This document shows, piece by piece, positions 9,156 through 17,908 of a DNA stretch of 64,000 nt. A program made the position numbers and the translations under genes. Location of the stretch: assembly GCA_963784675.1 (NCBI GenBank), contig CAWASE010000013.1:310001-374000 (forward strand), in the 5' to 3' direction. The DNA comes from SCTD01 sp963784675 (GTDB lineage Bacteria > Actinomycetota > Actinomycetes > Mycobacteriales > SCTD01). Each line of letters starts with the position of its first letter. Position 1 is the first letter of the stretch. Below the pieces are notes generated by a model. It worked only from the letters and a program-made list of their open reading frames with translations, made no database searches and was not told the DNA's origin.

Positions 9156-9178
9156 CGGCAGTGCGGGAGGGTGTCGGT

Positions 9179-9589
9179 ATGACGGACTCCCGCGGTACCC
9201 CGGACGACCCCTGGCAGCTGGTCACCGCCCCGGGCAGCTCGGCCTACACGATGTACCGCGACGCCGCGGCGGACCCGCCCGCGCTGGTGTGCCAGGTGGG
9301 CAGCACCACGCTGCGCTACCACCTGAGCGCGGTCGAGGACCTGCACACCTGGCTGCTGGCCCAGGGCGACTGGGTCGAGCTGGGGGCGGCGGACGAGAAG
9401 AAGGACGCCGCCGCAGGCACCGTCGAGGCCTGGGGACGCGACGCCGCCAACCCGGTCGGTGGGTGGTACGGCCTGCGCAAGGGCTACCGCGGCCGGTTCG
9501 GCATGTACCTGCCGCCGCTGCTGGAGGCGCTCGGCCTGGCCGAGCTCACGCACGACGCGCGCAACAACCGGGTCCGCGCCCTGGTCTGA
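9179..9589 (+). CDS. Conserved hypothetical protein downstream of recR
   Basis: A 136-residue soluble protein with no recognised catalytic motif. It starts at ATG 9179, 23 bp after recR, with GGGAGGGTGTCGGT supplying a ribosome-binding site. Visible features are WQLVTAPGSSAYTMYRDAAA near the start, a Trp-rich centre and a basic segment GGWYGLRKGYRGRFGMYLP followed by a short helix ending in HDARNNRVRALV. Members of this type are often found next to recR in actinobacteria. The C-terminal part reads like a small compact domain, perhaps nucleic-acid or ligand binding, but this is a guess. No signal peptide or membrane segment is seen. Confidence 0.75.
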   Translation: MTDSRGTPDDPWQLVTAPGSSAYTMYRDAAADPPALVCQVGSTTLRYHLSAVEDLHTWLLAQGDWVELGAADEKKDAAAGTVEAWGRDAANPVGGWYGLRKGYRGRFGMYLPPLLEALGLAELTHDARNNRVRALV

Positions 9590-9655
9590 GGCGGCGATAG
9601 GGTCCGCACGACGAGTGGTGCCGGCCTGCCCGGGACCCCGAGAACAGGAGCGACC

Positions 9656-10198
9656 GTGACCGAGCCCGCCCAGGACCTCGAGCTGGCGACCGATCTCGCC
9701 CGTGACGTCCGGTCCTACCTGGAGACGCTGGCGCTCGTCGCGTCCGGCGGCGCCGGGAGCCAGGCGGTGGCGCTGCTGCTGCTCGACGTCGCGCAGGTCT
9801 GCGTCGCGGGCGCGCACCTGGGGGCGCGCACCGACGTCATCCTGGACGACAACCACGAGCCCGACGTCTCGCCCGAGCCCGACATCGACAAGGTGCGCGA
9901 GGGGCTCGCTGCCGAGCTGGAGCCGATCGACGAGTACAGCGAGGTCTTCGACCCCTACAGCACCGACGACCCGGTGCCGTTCCACCTGTCCGACGACCTC
10001 GCCGAGATCGCCCAGGACCTGCGTCGGGGGCTGGCGCACTACGACGCGGGCCGCGGCCGGGAGGCGCTGTGGTGGTGGCAGTACACCTACCTCAACTCCT
10101 GGGGCGTCTCGGCCGGGGCCGCGCTGCGGGCGCTGCAGAGCGTCGTCGCGCACGTGCGGCTGGACGCCGTCGAGGAGCCGGTCCCCGAGGGCGTCTGA
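9656..10198 (+). CDS. DUF5063-family protein
   Basis: A 180-residue acidic protein, starting at GTG 9656 with CAGGAG 5 nt upstream. It resembles the DUF5063 family commonly encoded beside recR in Actinobacteria. It is mostly helical, with an acidic middle (DNHEPDVSPEPDIDKVREGL) and the conserved C-terminal block GREALWWWQYTYLNSWGVSA. Function is unknown. It sits on the same strand as recR and the preceding hypothetical gene and may share their transcript, although a TAGGGT hexamer at about 9597-9602 suggests its own promoter with a 5' leader of about 50 nt. Confidence 0.8.
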   Translation: MTEPAQDLELATDLARDVRSYLETLALVASGGAGSQAVALLLLDVAQVCVAGAHLGARTDVILDDNHEPDVSPEPDIDKVREGLAAELEPIDEYSEVFDPYSTDDPVPFHLSDDLAEIAQDLRRGLAHYDAGRGREALWWWQYTYLNSWGVSAGAALRALQSVVAHVRLDAVEEPVPEGV

Positions 10199-10264
10199 CG
10201 GAGGCCGCGCGCGTGGTGTGATGACGAACCCCGCCGTGGGCGGGCCGGTCCGAGGGTGGAGCAC

Positions 10265-11376
10265 GTGGGACTGATCGACAAGATCAAGGGTGAGTTCGTC
10301 GACGTCCTGGAATGGACCGACGACACCCGCGACACCATCGTCTGGCGCTTCCCCCGGCACGGCAACGAGATCAAGATGGGCGCGCGGCTGACCGTCCGCG
10401 AGAGCCAGGTCGCGGCGTTCGTGCACCAGGGTCAGCTGACCGACGTCTTCACCCCTGGCCTCTACACGCTCGACACGGCGAACCTGCCCGTCCTGACGAC
10501 CTTGCGGGGATGGAAGCACGGGTTCAGCAGCCCGTTCAAGAGCGAGGTGTACTTCGTCAGCACCCGGCAGTTCACCGACCTGAAGTGGGGCACGCAGAAC
10601 CCGGCGATGATGCGCGACGCCGACTTCGGCATGGTCCGGGTACGGGCCTTCGGCGCCTACAGCATCCAGGTCGCCGACGCGGGCGTGCTGCTGCGCGAGC
10701 TGGCCGGCACCGACCCGGAGCTCACGACCGACGAGGTCGACGGCTGGATCCGCCAGCAGGTGGTCAGCCGGGTGGTGACGGCGCTGGCCACCAGCGGCGT
10801 CGCGGTGCTGGACCTCGCGGCACACCAGGGCACCATCGCCGACCAGCTCGCGCCGCTGATCTCCGCCGACCTCGCGCACGTCGGCCTGAGGATGCCGCGC
10901 TTCGTCCTGGAGAACGTCAGCCTGCCGCCCGAGGTCGAGCAGGCCATCGACACCCGGTCGCGGATGGGCGCGCTCGGCGACCTGGACGCCTACACCCGGC
11001 TGCAGGCCGCCGACGCCGTGACCATCGCCGCGGCCAACCCCGGCGGGCTCGCGTCGGCGGGGATCGGGGTCGGGCTGGGGGCGGGGCTGGGCGCTCAGCT
11101 GGCCCAGGCGCTGGCACCGACCGCGGTGCCGACGCCCACGCCGAGCGCGGCGGCCACGACCGCGGCGGCCGCGGCGGTCCGCCGCCGCTGCCGGGGCAGG
11201 CGCGGTGGTACGCCGGCGTCGACGGCGCGCAGGTCGGCCCGCTGACGGCCGACGAGCTGGCCGCGCGCGGGCTCGGTGCGGACACGCTGGTGTGGAAGGC
11301 CGGGATGGCCGCCTGGACGCCGCTGCGCGAGGTGTCCGAGCTGGCTGCCTCGACGCCGCCACCGCTGCCCTCCTGA
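10265..11376 (+). CDS. SPFH-domain protein with C-terminal GYF_2 domain (frameshifted)
   Basis: The N-terminal 270 residues form a band-7/SPFH domain of the YdjI type: GLIDKIKGEFVDVLEWTDD, then TVRESQVAAFVHQGQLTDVF, and a helical stretch VVSRVVTALATSGVAVLDLA. An Ala/Gly/Pro-rich linker follows (about 265-305). In the next frame the protein continues with a GYF_2 domain, ARWYAGVDGAQVGPLTADEL, and ends VWKAGMAAWTPLREV...PPLPS. The frame changes in the GC repeats at about 11150-11190, most simply one missing base. In this family the SPFH part usually scaffolds membrane microdomains and the C-terminus carries zinc ribbons or GYF_2. The start is GTG 10265 behind GGTGGAG; GTG 10256 is an in-frame alternative. 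The next gene follows within 10 bp. Confidence 0.82.
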
Positions 11377-11383
11377 CGCACCG

Positions 11384-12489
11384 GTGACCGCGGCGCAGCC
11401 GACCCAGCGGCAGTTCCCGTGCGAGCGTTGCGGTGCGGCCCTGGAGTACCGGCCGGGGACCGTCTCGCTCGCCTGCCCCTACTGCGGTCAGCAGCAGAGC
11501 GTCGAGCGAGGCACCGAGGTGGCCCGGGACAAGCACGACTTCGCCGCCTACACCGCCGCCGGTCCGGCGCCGGTGGCCACGCTGCCGGCCTTTGCGCTGG
11601 CCTGCGCCGGCTGCGGCACGTCGGTGCAGCGCGCGGCGGTGAGCGGCCGCTGCCCGTCCTGCCAGGCGCCGCTGGTGGCGCTGGACGACCTCGGCGGCCG
11701 GCTGCACGCCCCCGATGCTGCGCTGCCGTTCGCGGTCGACCACGCTGCGGCCCAGCAGCGGTTCGCGGCGTGGACCGGGAGCCGCTGGTTCGCCCCGCAC
11801 GGGCTGAAGAAGGTGGCCCGTACGCAGAGCCTGCAGCCGACGTACCTGCCGCACTGGGGTTTCGACGACGACACCGCCAGCGAGTACCGGGGGCAGCGCG
11901 GCGACCACTACTGGGACACCGAGACCTACACCACGACCGAGAACGGACAGTCGGTGACGCGCACCCGTCAGGTGCAGCGGACCCGCTGGAGCAACGCTCA
12001 CGGACGGGTGTCGCGCCGGTTCGTCGACCTGGTCGTCCCCGCGTGCTCGACGGTGCCGCACAAGGACCTGGCGGCGCTCGGGCCGTGGCAGGTCGCGCAG
12101 GCGCAGCCGTTCGAGCCGGCGCTGCTGGCCGGGGTCGACACCCCCCGCTACGACCTGGACGCGGCCACCGACGGCTGGCAGGCGGCACGATCGCGATGGC
12201 GCCGGTGATCGAGAAGGACTGCGCGCACGACATCGGCGGCGACGAGCAGCGCGTGCAGCAGGTCAGCACCTCCGACCGGGACGTGCTGTTCCGGTTGCTG
12301 CTGCTGCCGCTCTGGCTGGCCACCTACGTGTACGCCGGCACGACCTTCCGGGTCTACGTCAACGCGAACACCGGCGAGGTCGTGGGCGCCCGGCCCTACA
12401 GCTGGATCAAGATCACGATGACGGTGCTGCTCGCGCTCGTCCTCGTCGCCACGGCGCTGCTGCTGTTCCAGCGCGGCGGGTCGGGCTAG
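11384..12489 (+). CDS. Zinc-ribbon membrane protein (YdjG-like), frameshifted near 12195
   Basis: Starts at GTG 11384, 7 bp after the SPFH gene. The N-terminus has two zinc ribbons: FPCERCGAALEYRPG...CPYCGQQQ, then CAGCGTSV...CPSCQAPL. A soluble middle domain follows, with YLPHWGFDDDTASEYRGQRG, HYWDTETYTTTENG and VPACSTVPHKDL. The frame breaks at DGWQAG (about 12190, one missing G in a G-run) and resumes with IAMAPVIEKDCAHDIGGDEQ. It then has two membrane segments, VLFRLLLLPLWLATYVYAG and IKITMTVLLALVLVATALLL. The domain order matches proteins that partner SPFH/YdjI proteins in Bacillus-type membrane-stress systems; the role here is inferred. Its TAG and the stop of the converging ABC permease share the tetramer CTAG. 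Confidence 0.8.
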
Positions 12490-13550
12490 GCGACCCGCTG
12501 GCCTTTCGGCAGCTTTCGCGACGGGGCGCGCAGGCGCCGGGCGGTGTGCCAGAGCGCGCCGGCCCCCAGGGCCACGTCGATCGCCAGGCCGGTCGGCCAG
12601 ACCGGACGCGCGCGTCCGCGGTCGAGGAAGCCGGGGGACGAGTCGGACAGGGGCTCGGACGCGTGCACGTCATCCAGGACGGGTGGGCGCCGCAGGTCGC
12701 GCACCGCGCGTCCGATGCCGCCGAGCGGGTCGAGGTCCTGCAGGCTGACGTCGGAGCGGGACGTCGTCGTCGCGTCGGGCAGGCGGGGCGCCGCGTCGGC
12801 GAGGATGACGAACGGGTTCGGAGCGAGCAGGAACCAGGTGCGGTCGGTCCGCGCGCGCGTGCTGGTGAAGCTCTGCTGGCCGCTGCCCGGCAGGCACTGC
12901 TCGTCGCCGACGGGGCACGGCGCGTCGAAGCTCTGCTGGTAGGTCTCGGTCGTCACCGCGGTGGCGAGGCCGAAGGTGATGAGGGTGCCGACCGTCAGGG
13001 CGAACACGGCCAGATAAGCCAGCACCCCCGACGTCGTGGTCCGCGAGAGCACCGACGACAGCCACAGCGAGATCGCGCAGACCGTGCCGAGCAGCGCCGC
13101 CAGCACGAGGATCACGACGAGCACGCGCAGCGGCGGAACCCCGCCCTGGGTCATGGCGTACGCGACCAGCGGCAGCGTCAGCGACAGGAACACCAGGGAG
13201 GTTCCCCAGGCGGCGGCGAACTTGCCCAGCGTGAGGTCACCGGCGGTGAGCCGGGTGACCTGCAGCAGCGCCAGCGTCCCGCGCTCGCGGTCCCCGTTCA
13301 CCGACTGCGCCGCCAGGGCCGGGACGACGAGCAGCGCCAGTCCCAGCACGAACAGCATCAGCCCGCCGTAGACGACGGTGCCCTGGTCGACGGCGTCGCG
13401 GTCGGCGACCCGCGCGACGGAGGCCTTCAGCAGCACGGTGAACGCCGTCAGGACGACGAAGAACGCCAGCAGCAGCACCTTCCAGCGGCCGGCGCGGATG
13501 CGCAGCCGGAACTCCTGACGTGCCACCGTCGCGATGCCCTGGCCCGTCAT
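12486..13550 (-). CDS. ABC-2-type transport system permease
   Basis: Membrane subunit of an ABC exporter, 354 residues, starting at ATG 13550 (MTGQGIATVARQEFRLRIRA). It has six hydrophobic helices, the first being WKVLLLAFFVVLTAFTVLL, then VVYGGLMLFVLGLALLVVPA, with the family signature NGDRERGTLALLQVTRLTAG on the cytoplasmic side. A large extracellular loop (about 225-300) contains CPVGDEQCLPGSGQQ, with two Cys that could form a disulfide. The last helix is near the C-terminus, followed by a basic tail. The start overlaps the stop of the ATPase gene by 4 bp. The cargo is unknown. Confidence 0.85.
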   Translation of the reverse strand: MTGQGIATVARQEFRLRIRAGRWKVLLLAFFVVLTAFTVLLKASVARVADRDAVDQGTVVYGGLMLFVLGLALLVVPALAAQSVNGDRERGTLALLQVTRLTAGDLTLGKFAAAWGTSLVFLSLTLPLVAYAMTQGGVPPLRVLVVILVLAALLGTVCAISLWLSSVLSRTTTSGVLAYLAVFALTVGTLITFGLATAVTTETYQQSFDAPCPVGDEQCLPGSGQQSFTSTRARTDRTWFLLAPNPFVILADAAPRLPDATTTSRSDVSLQDLDPLGGIGRAVRDLRRPPVLDDVHASEPLSDSSPGFLDRGRARPVWPTGLAIDVALGAGALWHTARRLRAPSRKLPKGQRVA

Positions 13551-14512
13551 CGGTGGGGCTCGGTGAGCGCGAGGTAGGCGGCCTCGAGCCGTCCGCCCAG
13601 GGGCTGGAACGCGACGACGGGGACGCCGTCGCCGACCAGCCCGGCCAGCAGCGCGGCGGCGGCGTCGTCGCCGGCCAGGTGGACGTCGACCCCGGCAGCG
13701 GTCGGGTCCTCGAAGTCGTAGGCGTGATGTTCGAGGGCACGCACGAGGGCGTTGGTGTCCAGGGCCCGGACGCGCCAGCGCTGCAGCACCGAGCCGACCG
13801 GCAGCTGGTCCAGGCGGTGCTCGCCGACCGTCGCGCCGCCGTCGACGAACACGACGCGGTCGGCCAGCTCTTCCAGGTCGCCGAGCAGGTGGCTCGACAC
13901 CAGGACGGTGACCCCGGCGGCGGCCAGCTCGCGCAGCCGGTCGCGCAGCTCGACCCGGCTGCGCGGGTCGAGCCCGCTCGCGGGCTCGTCCAGCAGCAGC
14001 ACCTGCGGATCGTGGACGAGGGCGCGAGCCATGCCGAGCCGCTGCTTTCTGCCCGCGCGACATCGTGTGCACCGGCCGGTCGGCCCACTCGGCGAGCCGG
14101 ATCTGGTCAGCAGCTCACCGGCCCGGGCGCGCGACCTGGTCCGCCCGAGCCGGTAGGCGTCGCCGACGAACTCGAGGTACTCGCGGGCGGTGAGATTGTC
14201 GTAGAGACCGAAGACGTCCGGCGCCCAGCCCATCCGGGCGCGGACGGCGTCCGACTCGGTGACCGGGTCGAAGCCGGCGACACTGACCTCGCCGGCGTCG
14301 GGCACGAGCAGGGTCGCGAGGACCAGCAGCAAGGTCGTCTTGCCGGCTCCGTTCGGTCCGACGAGCGCCGTCACCTCGCCGGCGGGTGCCGTCAGGTCGA
14401 TGCCCCGCACGGCCTCGATCGGTCCGAAGGCGCGTCGGACCCCTCGGACCACCACGCCGGTACGTGCCGACGGCAGCTCCTGCGGTGGTGCCGAGCCCAG
14501 GACGTCCGCCAT
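13547..14512 (-). CDS. ABC transporter ATP-binding protein (two compensating frameshifts)
   Basis: ATPase partner of the adjacent ABC-2 permease. It starts at ATG 14512 (MADVLGSAPPQELPSARTG). Walker A is GPNGAGKTTLLLVLATLL, the Q-loop/DVFGLYDNLTAREYLEF region is as in CcmA/NatA-type exporters, Walker B is VLLLDEPASGLDP, and the switch His is in SSHLLGDLEELAD. The ABC signature is scrambled in the frame as given. Between about 14100 and 14055 the sequence leaves and re-enters frame; the intermediate frame reads ADRPVHTMSRGQK, i.e. signature MSRGQKQRLGMARAL. With that correction all motifs are present. The C-terminal 100 residues form the usual regulatory extension. The product has about 321 residues. 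Confidence 0.87.
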   Translation of the reverse strand: MADVLGSAPPQELPSARTGVVVRGVRRAFGPIEAVRGIDLTAPAGEVTALVGPNGAGKTTLLLVLATLLVPDAGEVSVAGFDPVTESDAVRARMGWAPDVFGLYDNLTAREYLEFVGDAYRLGRTRSRARAGELLTRSGSPSGPTGRCTRCRAGRKQRLGMARALVHDPQVLLLDEPASGLDPRSRVELRDRLRELAAAGVTVLVSSHLLGDLEELADRVVFVDGGATVGEHRLDQLPVGSVLQRWRVRALDTNALVRALEHHAYDFEDPTAAGVDVHLAGDDAAAALLAGLVGDGVPVVAFQPLGGRLEAAYLALTEPHR

Positions 14513-14621
14513 GATCGGAGCGTAGGGCCGCCACGGCCTCGTGGGCGACGCACCGGGCAACGCCGCACACGAGGTGGGCCGGCGCCGAGCCCGGGCCGTC
14601 GCGGCGCCGCCGTGTCTGCCC

Positions 14622-16496
14622 TTACCCGGGGCTGGGCGCCAGTTCGGGCAACCAGGCCCACGTGTCGTCGAGATCGTGCCCCCAGCGGGTGTCGGCGCCA
14701 GCGGCTCGCGGCGTGTCAACCGGGTCGGTGTCGTCGCACGCTGCTGACCGCGCCGGACGCTCGGCGCTGCGCAGCCACTCGTCGGTCTCGCCGTCGTCGT
14801 CCCGGTCGAACGGGCTGTCGGTGACGTCGGACGGCACGAGCATCGTCGGGAGCGGGCTGCGGTCGGGGGCGGCCGGTGCCTGGTGCTGCAAGGGGCTGAG
14901 CCAGCTGCGCCCCGTCGGGTCTGTCCAGCGGACGCCGGCCGGCGTCCGCAGCTTGGTCATGAGCAGCTGCTTGAGCCGGTGGTGCCGCCGACAGCCCGGT
15001 CCGAGGTTGCACGCGCAGGTAGGACCGTCGGGCCAGGCGACGTCGTGGTCGAGATCGCAGCGGACGGCGCTGGCCCCGCATCCCGGCCACTCACAGCGCG
15101 GGCTCCGGGCCTGGACGAGACGGCGCAACGGCGCTCCCGGTCGGTAGGAGCCCGGCGTGTCGACGGGGTGGCCGTTGCGCAGCACCCGCGGCCGCCCGCG
15201 GTCGGCTGGCCGCAGCGCCGACGAGATCGTCAGCGATCCGTCCGAGCATCGCTCGTCACCTGGCAGGGCCGGCGACCGAGCGCGACCTGGGTCGCCGGTG
15301 TCCGGAGCAGCGCTGGGTCGCTGTCTCGGTCGTCCGTCCGGCGGGGTCGGCCCTGCCGGGTGGTCGTCGGGGTGCCGCGCGTGCCAGGTCGTGGGAGGTG
15401 GGTGCCCGGACAGCGATCGCAGCAGGTCACGCGTGCTGTCGAGCGTCGCGGCGGGGCCAGGCCGCAGTCTGCTGGGGTGCTCGGCGACCGGAGTGCCCCG
15501 CTCGTCCACCCAGAGTGCGCGCAGCCGGGGTCGAGCGGTGAGCAGCTCGGCGAGCAGGTCGGGTTCGACCGGTCCGTGACCAGCCAGCTCGGCGAGCTCT
15601 CCGGTCGTGCCGAGGGCGGCGGCCAGCGGCACGTGCACGACCAGTCCCACGCCGCACGGAACCGGCTGCCCCGGTCGACAGCCGCAGTCCGCGACCCCTC
15701 CTCGCCCAGGGACGCGGCCACCACAGCCGCAGGACATGCAGGTCGAGGGCTGCGGCAGCGGCTGCTCGGGCTCGGAGGCGTTCTCGACCGGCAGGTGGTC
15801 GCGTCCGAGGAGCAGGTCGGCGAAGGCGTCGAGTCGGCGCTTGCCGGCGGTGCGCTCGTCGCCGGCCCCCCAGGGTCGGCCGCGATCGCGGATGCGGTGC
15901 AGCACCGCGTGCGCGGTCGGGGCCGTGAGGCCGAACGCGAAGAGGTCGACGAGGCCGTCGTCGCGGCGGCGGTAGCTGACGCTGCCGTTCTCGTGCGCGC
16001 GCTCGCGACGCTGCTCGGCCGCGAGGGGGTCCGCCGCGATGATCCATCGCGCGAGCAGCTGCTTGGTACGGGCGGGAGGTAGGAGGCAGCCGGAGCGATC
16101 GGCGTCGAGCAGCGCGGTCTGCAGCTGTTCCCACACGGGGAGGTGCAGCGCGGGCGGCAGATCCTGCAGCATGCGCGTGACCAGTCCGGCGTGCTCGACG
16201 GTCAGCAGGCCGCAGTCGAGTGCCTCGAGCGCACCCGGCAAGGACTGCAGCAGCTCCGCCTGGTGCAGCAGTCCCGCCGCGGCCTGCTCGCTGATCTGCC
16301 GCAGCAGCGCGATGTGGGCCGTCGAGGACAGGGCGAGGCCCGCCTCTGCCAGCACCGCGGCCAGGCCCAGCAGCTCGCGCAGGGTTCGGGCGTGGAGCGC
16401 GTGCCGCTCGACGGCGGAGCACTCGACCTGCAAGCAGGCGCGGTCCAGCGCGCCGGTGTCCAGCACCGGCGTCAGCGGACCCTGACCTGCGCTCAT
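14622..16496 (-). CDS. DUF222 and HNH-endonuclease domain protein
   Basis: A 624-residue protein of a family (DUF222 plus HNH, 13E12-repeat related) that is abundant and often multicopy in Actinobacteria. The N-terminal helical DUF222 region spans about 20-330, with conserved LLPPARTKQLLARWI and RERAHENGSVSYRRRDDG. A Cys-rich insert CMSCGCGGRVPGRGGVADCG follows. The HNH nuclease domain lies near 500: CEWPGCGASAVRCDLDHDVA, then CNLGPGCRRHHRLKQ. The catalytic H-N-H residues are visible, so it may cut DNA. The biological role is not established. The start is ATG 16496, 6 nt after a -10-like TACCTT, consistent with a leaderless mRNA. It is divergent from lysC. Confidence 0.87.
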   Translation of the reverse strand: MSAGQGPLTPVLDTGALDRACLQVECSAVERHALHARTLRELLGLAAVLAEAGLALSSTAHIALLRQISEQAAAGLLHQAELLQSLPGALEALDCGLLTVEHAGLVTRMLQDLPPALHLPVWEQLQTALLDADRSGCLLPPARTKQLLARWIIAADPLAAEQRRERAHENGSVSYRRRDDGLVDLFAFGLTAPTAHAVLHRIRDRGRPWGAGDERTAGKRRLDAFADLLLGRDHLPVENASEPEQPLPQPSTCMSCGCGGRVPGRGGVADCGCRPGQPVPCGVGLVVHVPLAAALGTTGELAELAGHGPVEPDLLAELLTARPRLRALWVDERGTPVAEHPSRLRPGPAATLDSTRDLLRSLSGHPPPTTWHARHPDDHPAGPTPPDGRPRQRPSAAPDTGDPGRARSPALPGDERCSDGSLTISSALRPADRGRPRVLRNGHPVDTPGSYRPGAPLRRLVQARSPRCEWPGCGASAVRCDLDHDVAWPDGPTCACNLGPGCRRHHRLKQLLMTKLRTPAGVRWTDPTGRSWLSPLQHQAPAAPDRSPLPTMLVPSDVTDSPFDRDDDGETDEWLRSAERPARSAACDDTDPVDTPRAAGADTRWGHDLDDTWAWLPELAPSPG

Positions 16497-16502
16497 GATC
16501 TG

Positions 16503-16508
16503 AAGGTA
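16503..16508 (-). promoter_or_regulatory. -10 element TACCTT of the HNH gene (leaderless)
   Basis: On the minus strand TACCTT is followed by 6 nt and then the ATG at 16496. No ribosome-binding site is present. Confidence 0.45.
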
Positions 16509-16616
16509 GGACCGACCTCCGACAGATTCGGTGCCAGTCCGTCGGAGGGTGAGCCGGACGGACCGGGCGGCACGGCCCGGGCACCGGCGTCCCCCGACCG
16601 ACCACCCGCGCGCGCC

Positions 16617-16622
16617 TAGACT
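16617..16622 (+). promoter_or_regulatory. -10 element TAGACT of lysC (leaderless or near-leaderless)
   Basis: TAGACT lies 8 nt before the lysC ATG at 16631, which places the start of transcription at or just before the start codon. Confidence 0.5.
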
Positions 16623-16630
16623 CCAGGGTC

Positions 16631-17908
16631 ATGGGCCTCGTCGTGCAGAAGTACGGTGGCTCGTCGGTCGCGGACGCCGAGCGCATCAAGCGCGTCGCCG
16701 AGCGCATCGTCGCCACCCGCAAGGCCGGCCACGACGTGTGCGTGGTCGTCAGCGCCATGGGCGACACCACCGACGAGCTCCTCGACCTCGCGCAGCAGGT
16801 GTCGCCGCTGCCGCCCGGCCGCGAGCTGGACATGCTGCTGACCGCCGGTGAGCGGATCAGCATGGCGCTGCTGGCCATGGCGATCCAGTCGCTGGGCCTG
16901 AGCGCCCGCAGCTTCACCGGCAGCCAGGCCGGCGTCATCACCGACTCCACGCACGGCAAGGCGCGGATCATCGACGTCACGCCCGGCCGCATCAGCGACG
17001 CCCTCAGCAAGGGGCACATCGCGATCGTCGCCGGCTTCCAGGGCGTCAGCCAGGACAGCAAGGACATCACCACGCTGGGTCGCGGCGGCTCCGACACCAC
17101 CGCGGTCGCGCTGGCAGCAGCGCTCGGCGCCGAGGTCTGCGAGATCTACACCGACGTCGACGGCGTCTACAGCGCCGACCCGCGCCTGGTACCGACGGCC
17201 AAGCAGCTCACGACCGTCTCCTACGAGGAGATGCTCGAGCTCGCCGCGTGCGGCGCGAAGATCCTGCACCTGCGCTGCGTGGAGTACGCGCGGCGCTACG
17301 GCGTGGCGCTGGTGGTGCGCTCGTCGTTCAGCCAGAAGCCCGGCACGACCATCTCTGCCCAGAAGATCGGAAAGGACGGCGATCCCGTGGAAGCGGCCAT
17401 CATCAGCGGGGTCGCCCACGACCTGTCCGAGGCGCGGATCACGGTGGTCGGCGTGCCCGACAAGCCGGGCGAGGCGGCATCGATCTTCCGCGCCGTCGCC
17501 GACGCCGAGGTCAACATCGACATGATCGTGCAGAACGTCTCGGGCACCACCGCCCTGACCGACGTCTCCTTCACGCTGCCCAAGAGCGACCTGCCGACCG
17601 CGATGGCGGCGTTGAGCAAGCTGCAGCCGTCGATCGGCTTCACCAGCCTGCTGTCCGACGAGCACATCGGCAAGGTGTCGCTCGTCGGCGCCGGCATGAA
17701 GAGCCACCCCGGCGTGACGGCGACGTTCTTCGAGGCGCTGGCCGGCACCGGCGTCAACGCCGAGGCGATCAGCACCTCCGAGATCCGCATCTCCGTCATC
17801 TGCCGCGACACCGACGTCCCGAACGCCGTCCGGGCCGTGCACGAGGCGTTCGAGCTCGGCGCGCCCGACGGCGAGGGCGCCACCGTCTACGGCGGGACCG
17901 GCCGATGA
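16631..17908 (+). CDS. lysC: Aspartate kinase (alpha and beta subunits)
   Basis: Phosphorylates L-aspartate, the first step to lysine, threonine, methionine and diaminopimelate. The 425-residue product has the N-terminal signature VVQKYGGSSVADAERIKRVA and the kinase domain to about residue 245 (TLGRGGSDTTAVALAAALGA; YTDVDGVYSADPRLVPTAKQ). Two C-terminal ACT domains bind feedback inhibitors: ARITVVGVPDKPGEAASIFR and KVSLVGAGMKSHPGVTATFF. The length matches actinobacterial LysC. The stop overlaps the asd ATG by 4 bp, so lysC-asd form one unit. An internal start for the beta subunit is annotated separately. Confidence 0.97.
   Translation: MGLVVQKYGGSSVADAERIKRVAERIVATRKAGHDVCVVVSAMGDTTDELLDLAQQVSPLPPGRELDMLLTAGERISMALLAMAIQSLGLSARSFTGSQAGVITDSTHGKARIIDVTPGRISDALSKGHIAIVAGFQGVSQDSKDITTLGRGGSDTTAVALAAALGAEVCEIYTDVDGVYSADPRLVPTAKQLTTVSYEEMLELAACGAKILHLRCVEYARRYGVALVVRSSFSQKPGTTISAQKIGKDGDPVEAAIISGVAHDLSEARITVVGVPDKPGEAASIFRAVADAEVNIDMIVQNVSGTTALTDVSFTLPKSDLPTAMAALSKLQPSIGFTSLLSDEHIGKVSLVGAGMKSHPGVTATFFEALAGTGVNAEAISTSEIRISVICRDTDVPNAVRAVHEAFELGAPDGEGATVYGGTGR
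17387..17908 (+). CDS. lysC: Aspartate kinase beta subunit from internal in-frame start
   Basis: In many actinobacteria the regulatory beta subunit is translated from inside lysC. Here the in-frame GTG at 17387 (VEAAIISGVAHDLSEARITV) is preceded by GGAAAGGA at 17369-17376, a good ribosome-binding site 10 nt upstream. The 173-residue product holds only the two ACT domains, forming an alpha2beta2 enzyme with full-length LysC. Inferred from the site and from family knowledge. Confidence 0.6.
   Translation: MEAAIISGVAHDLSEARITVVGVPDKPGEAASIFRAVADAEVNIDMIVQNVSGTTALTDVSFTLPKSDLPTAMAALSKLQPSIGFTSLLSDEHIGKVSLVGAGMKSHPGVTATFFEALAGTGVNAEAISTSEIRISVICRDTDVPNAVRAVHEAFELGAPDGEGATVYGGTGR

Noticed and set aside
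9152..12061. 969-codon open frame on the minus strand
   Set aside because: It is antisense to recR-end, DUF5063, SPFH and zinc-ribbon genes, is His/Arg/Gln/Gly-rich with no domains, and arises from GC-rich third positions.
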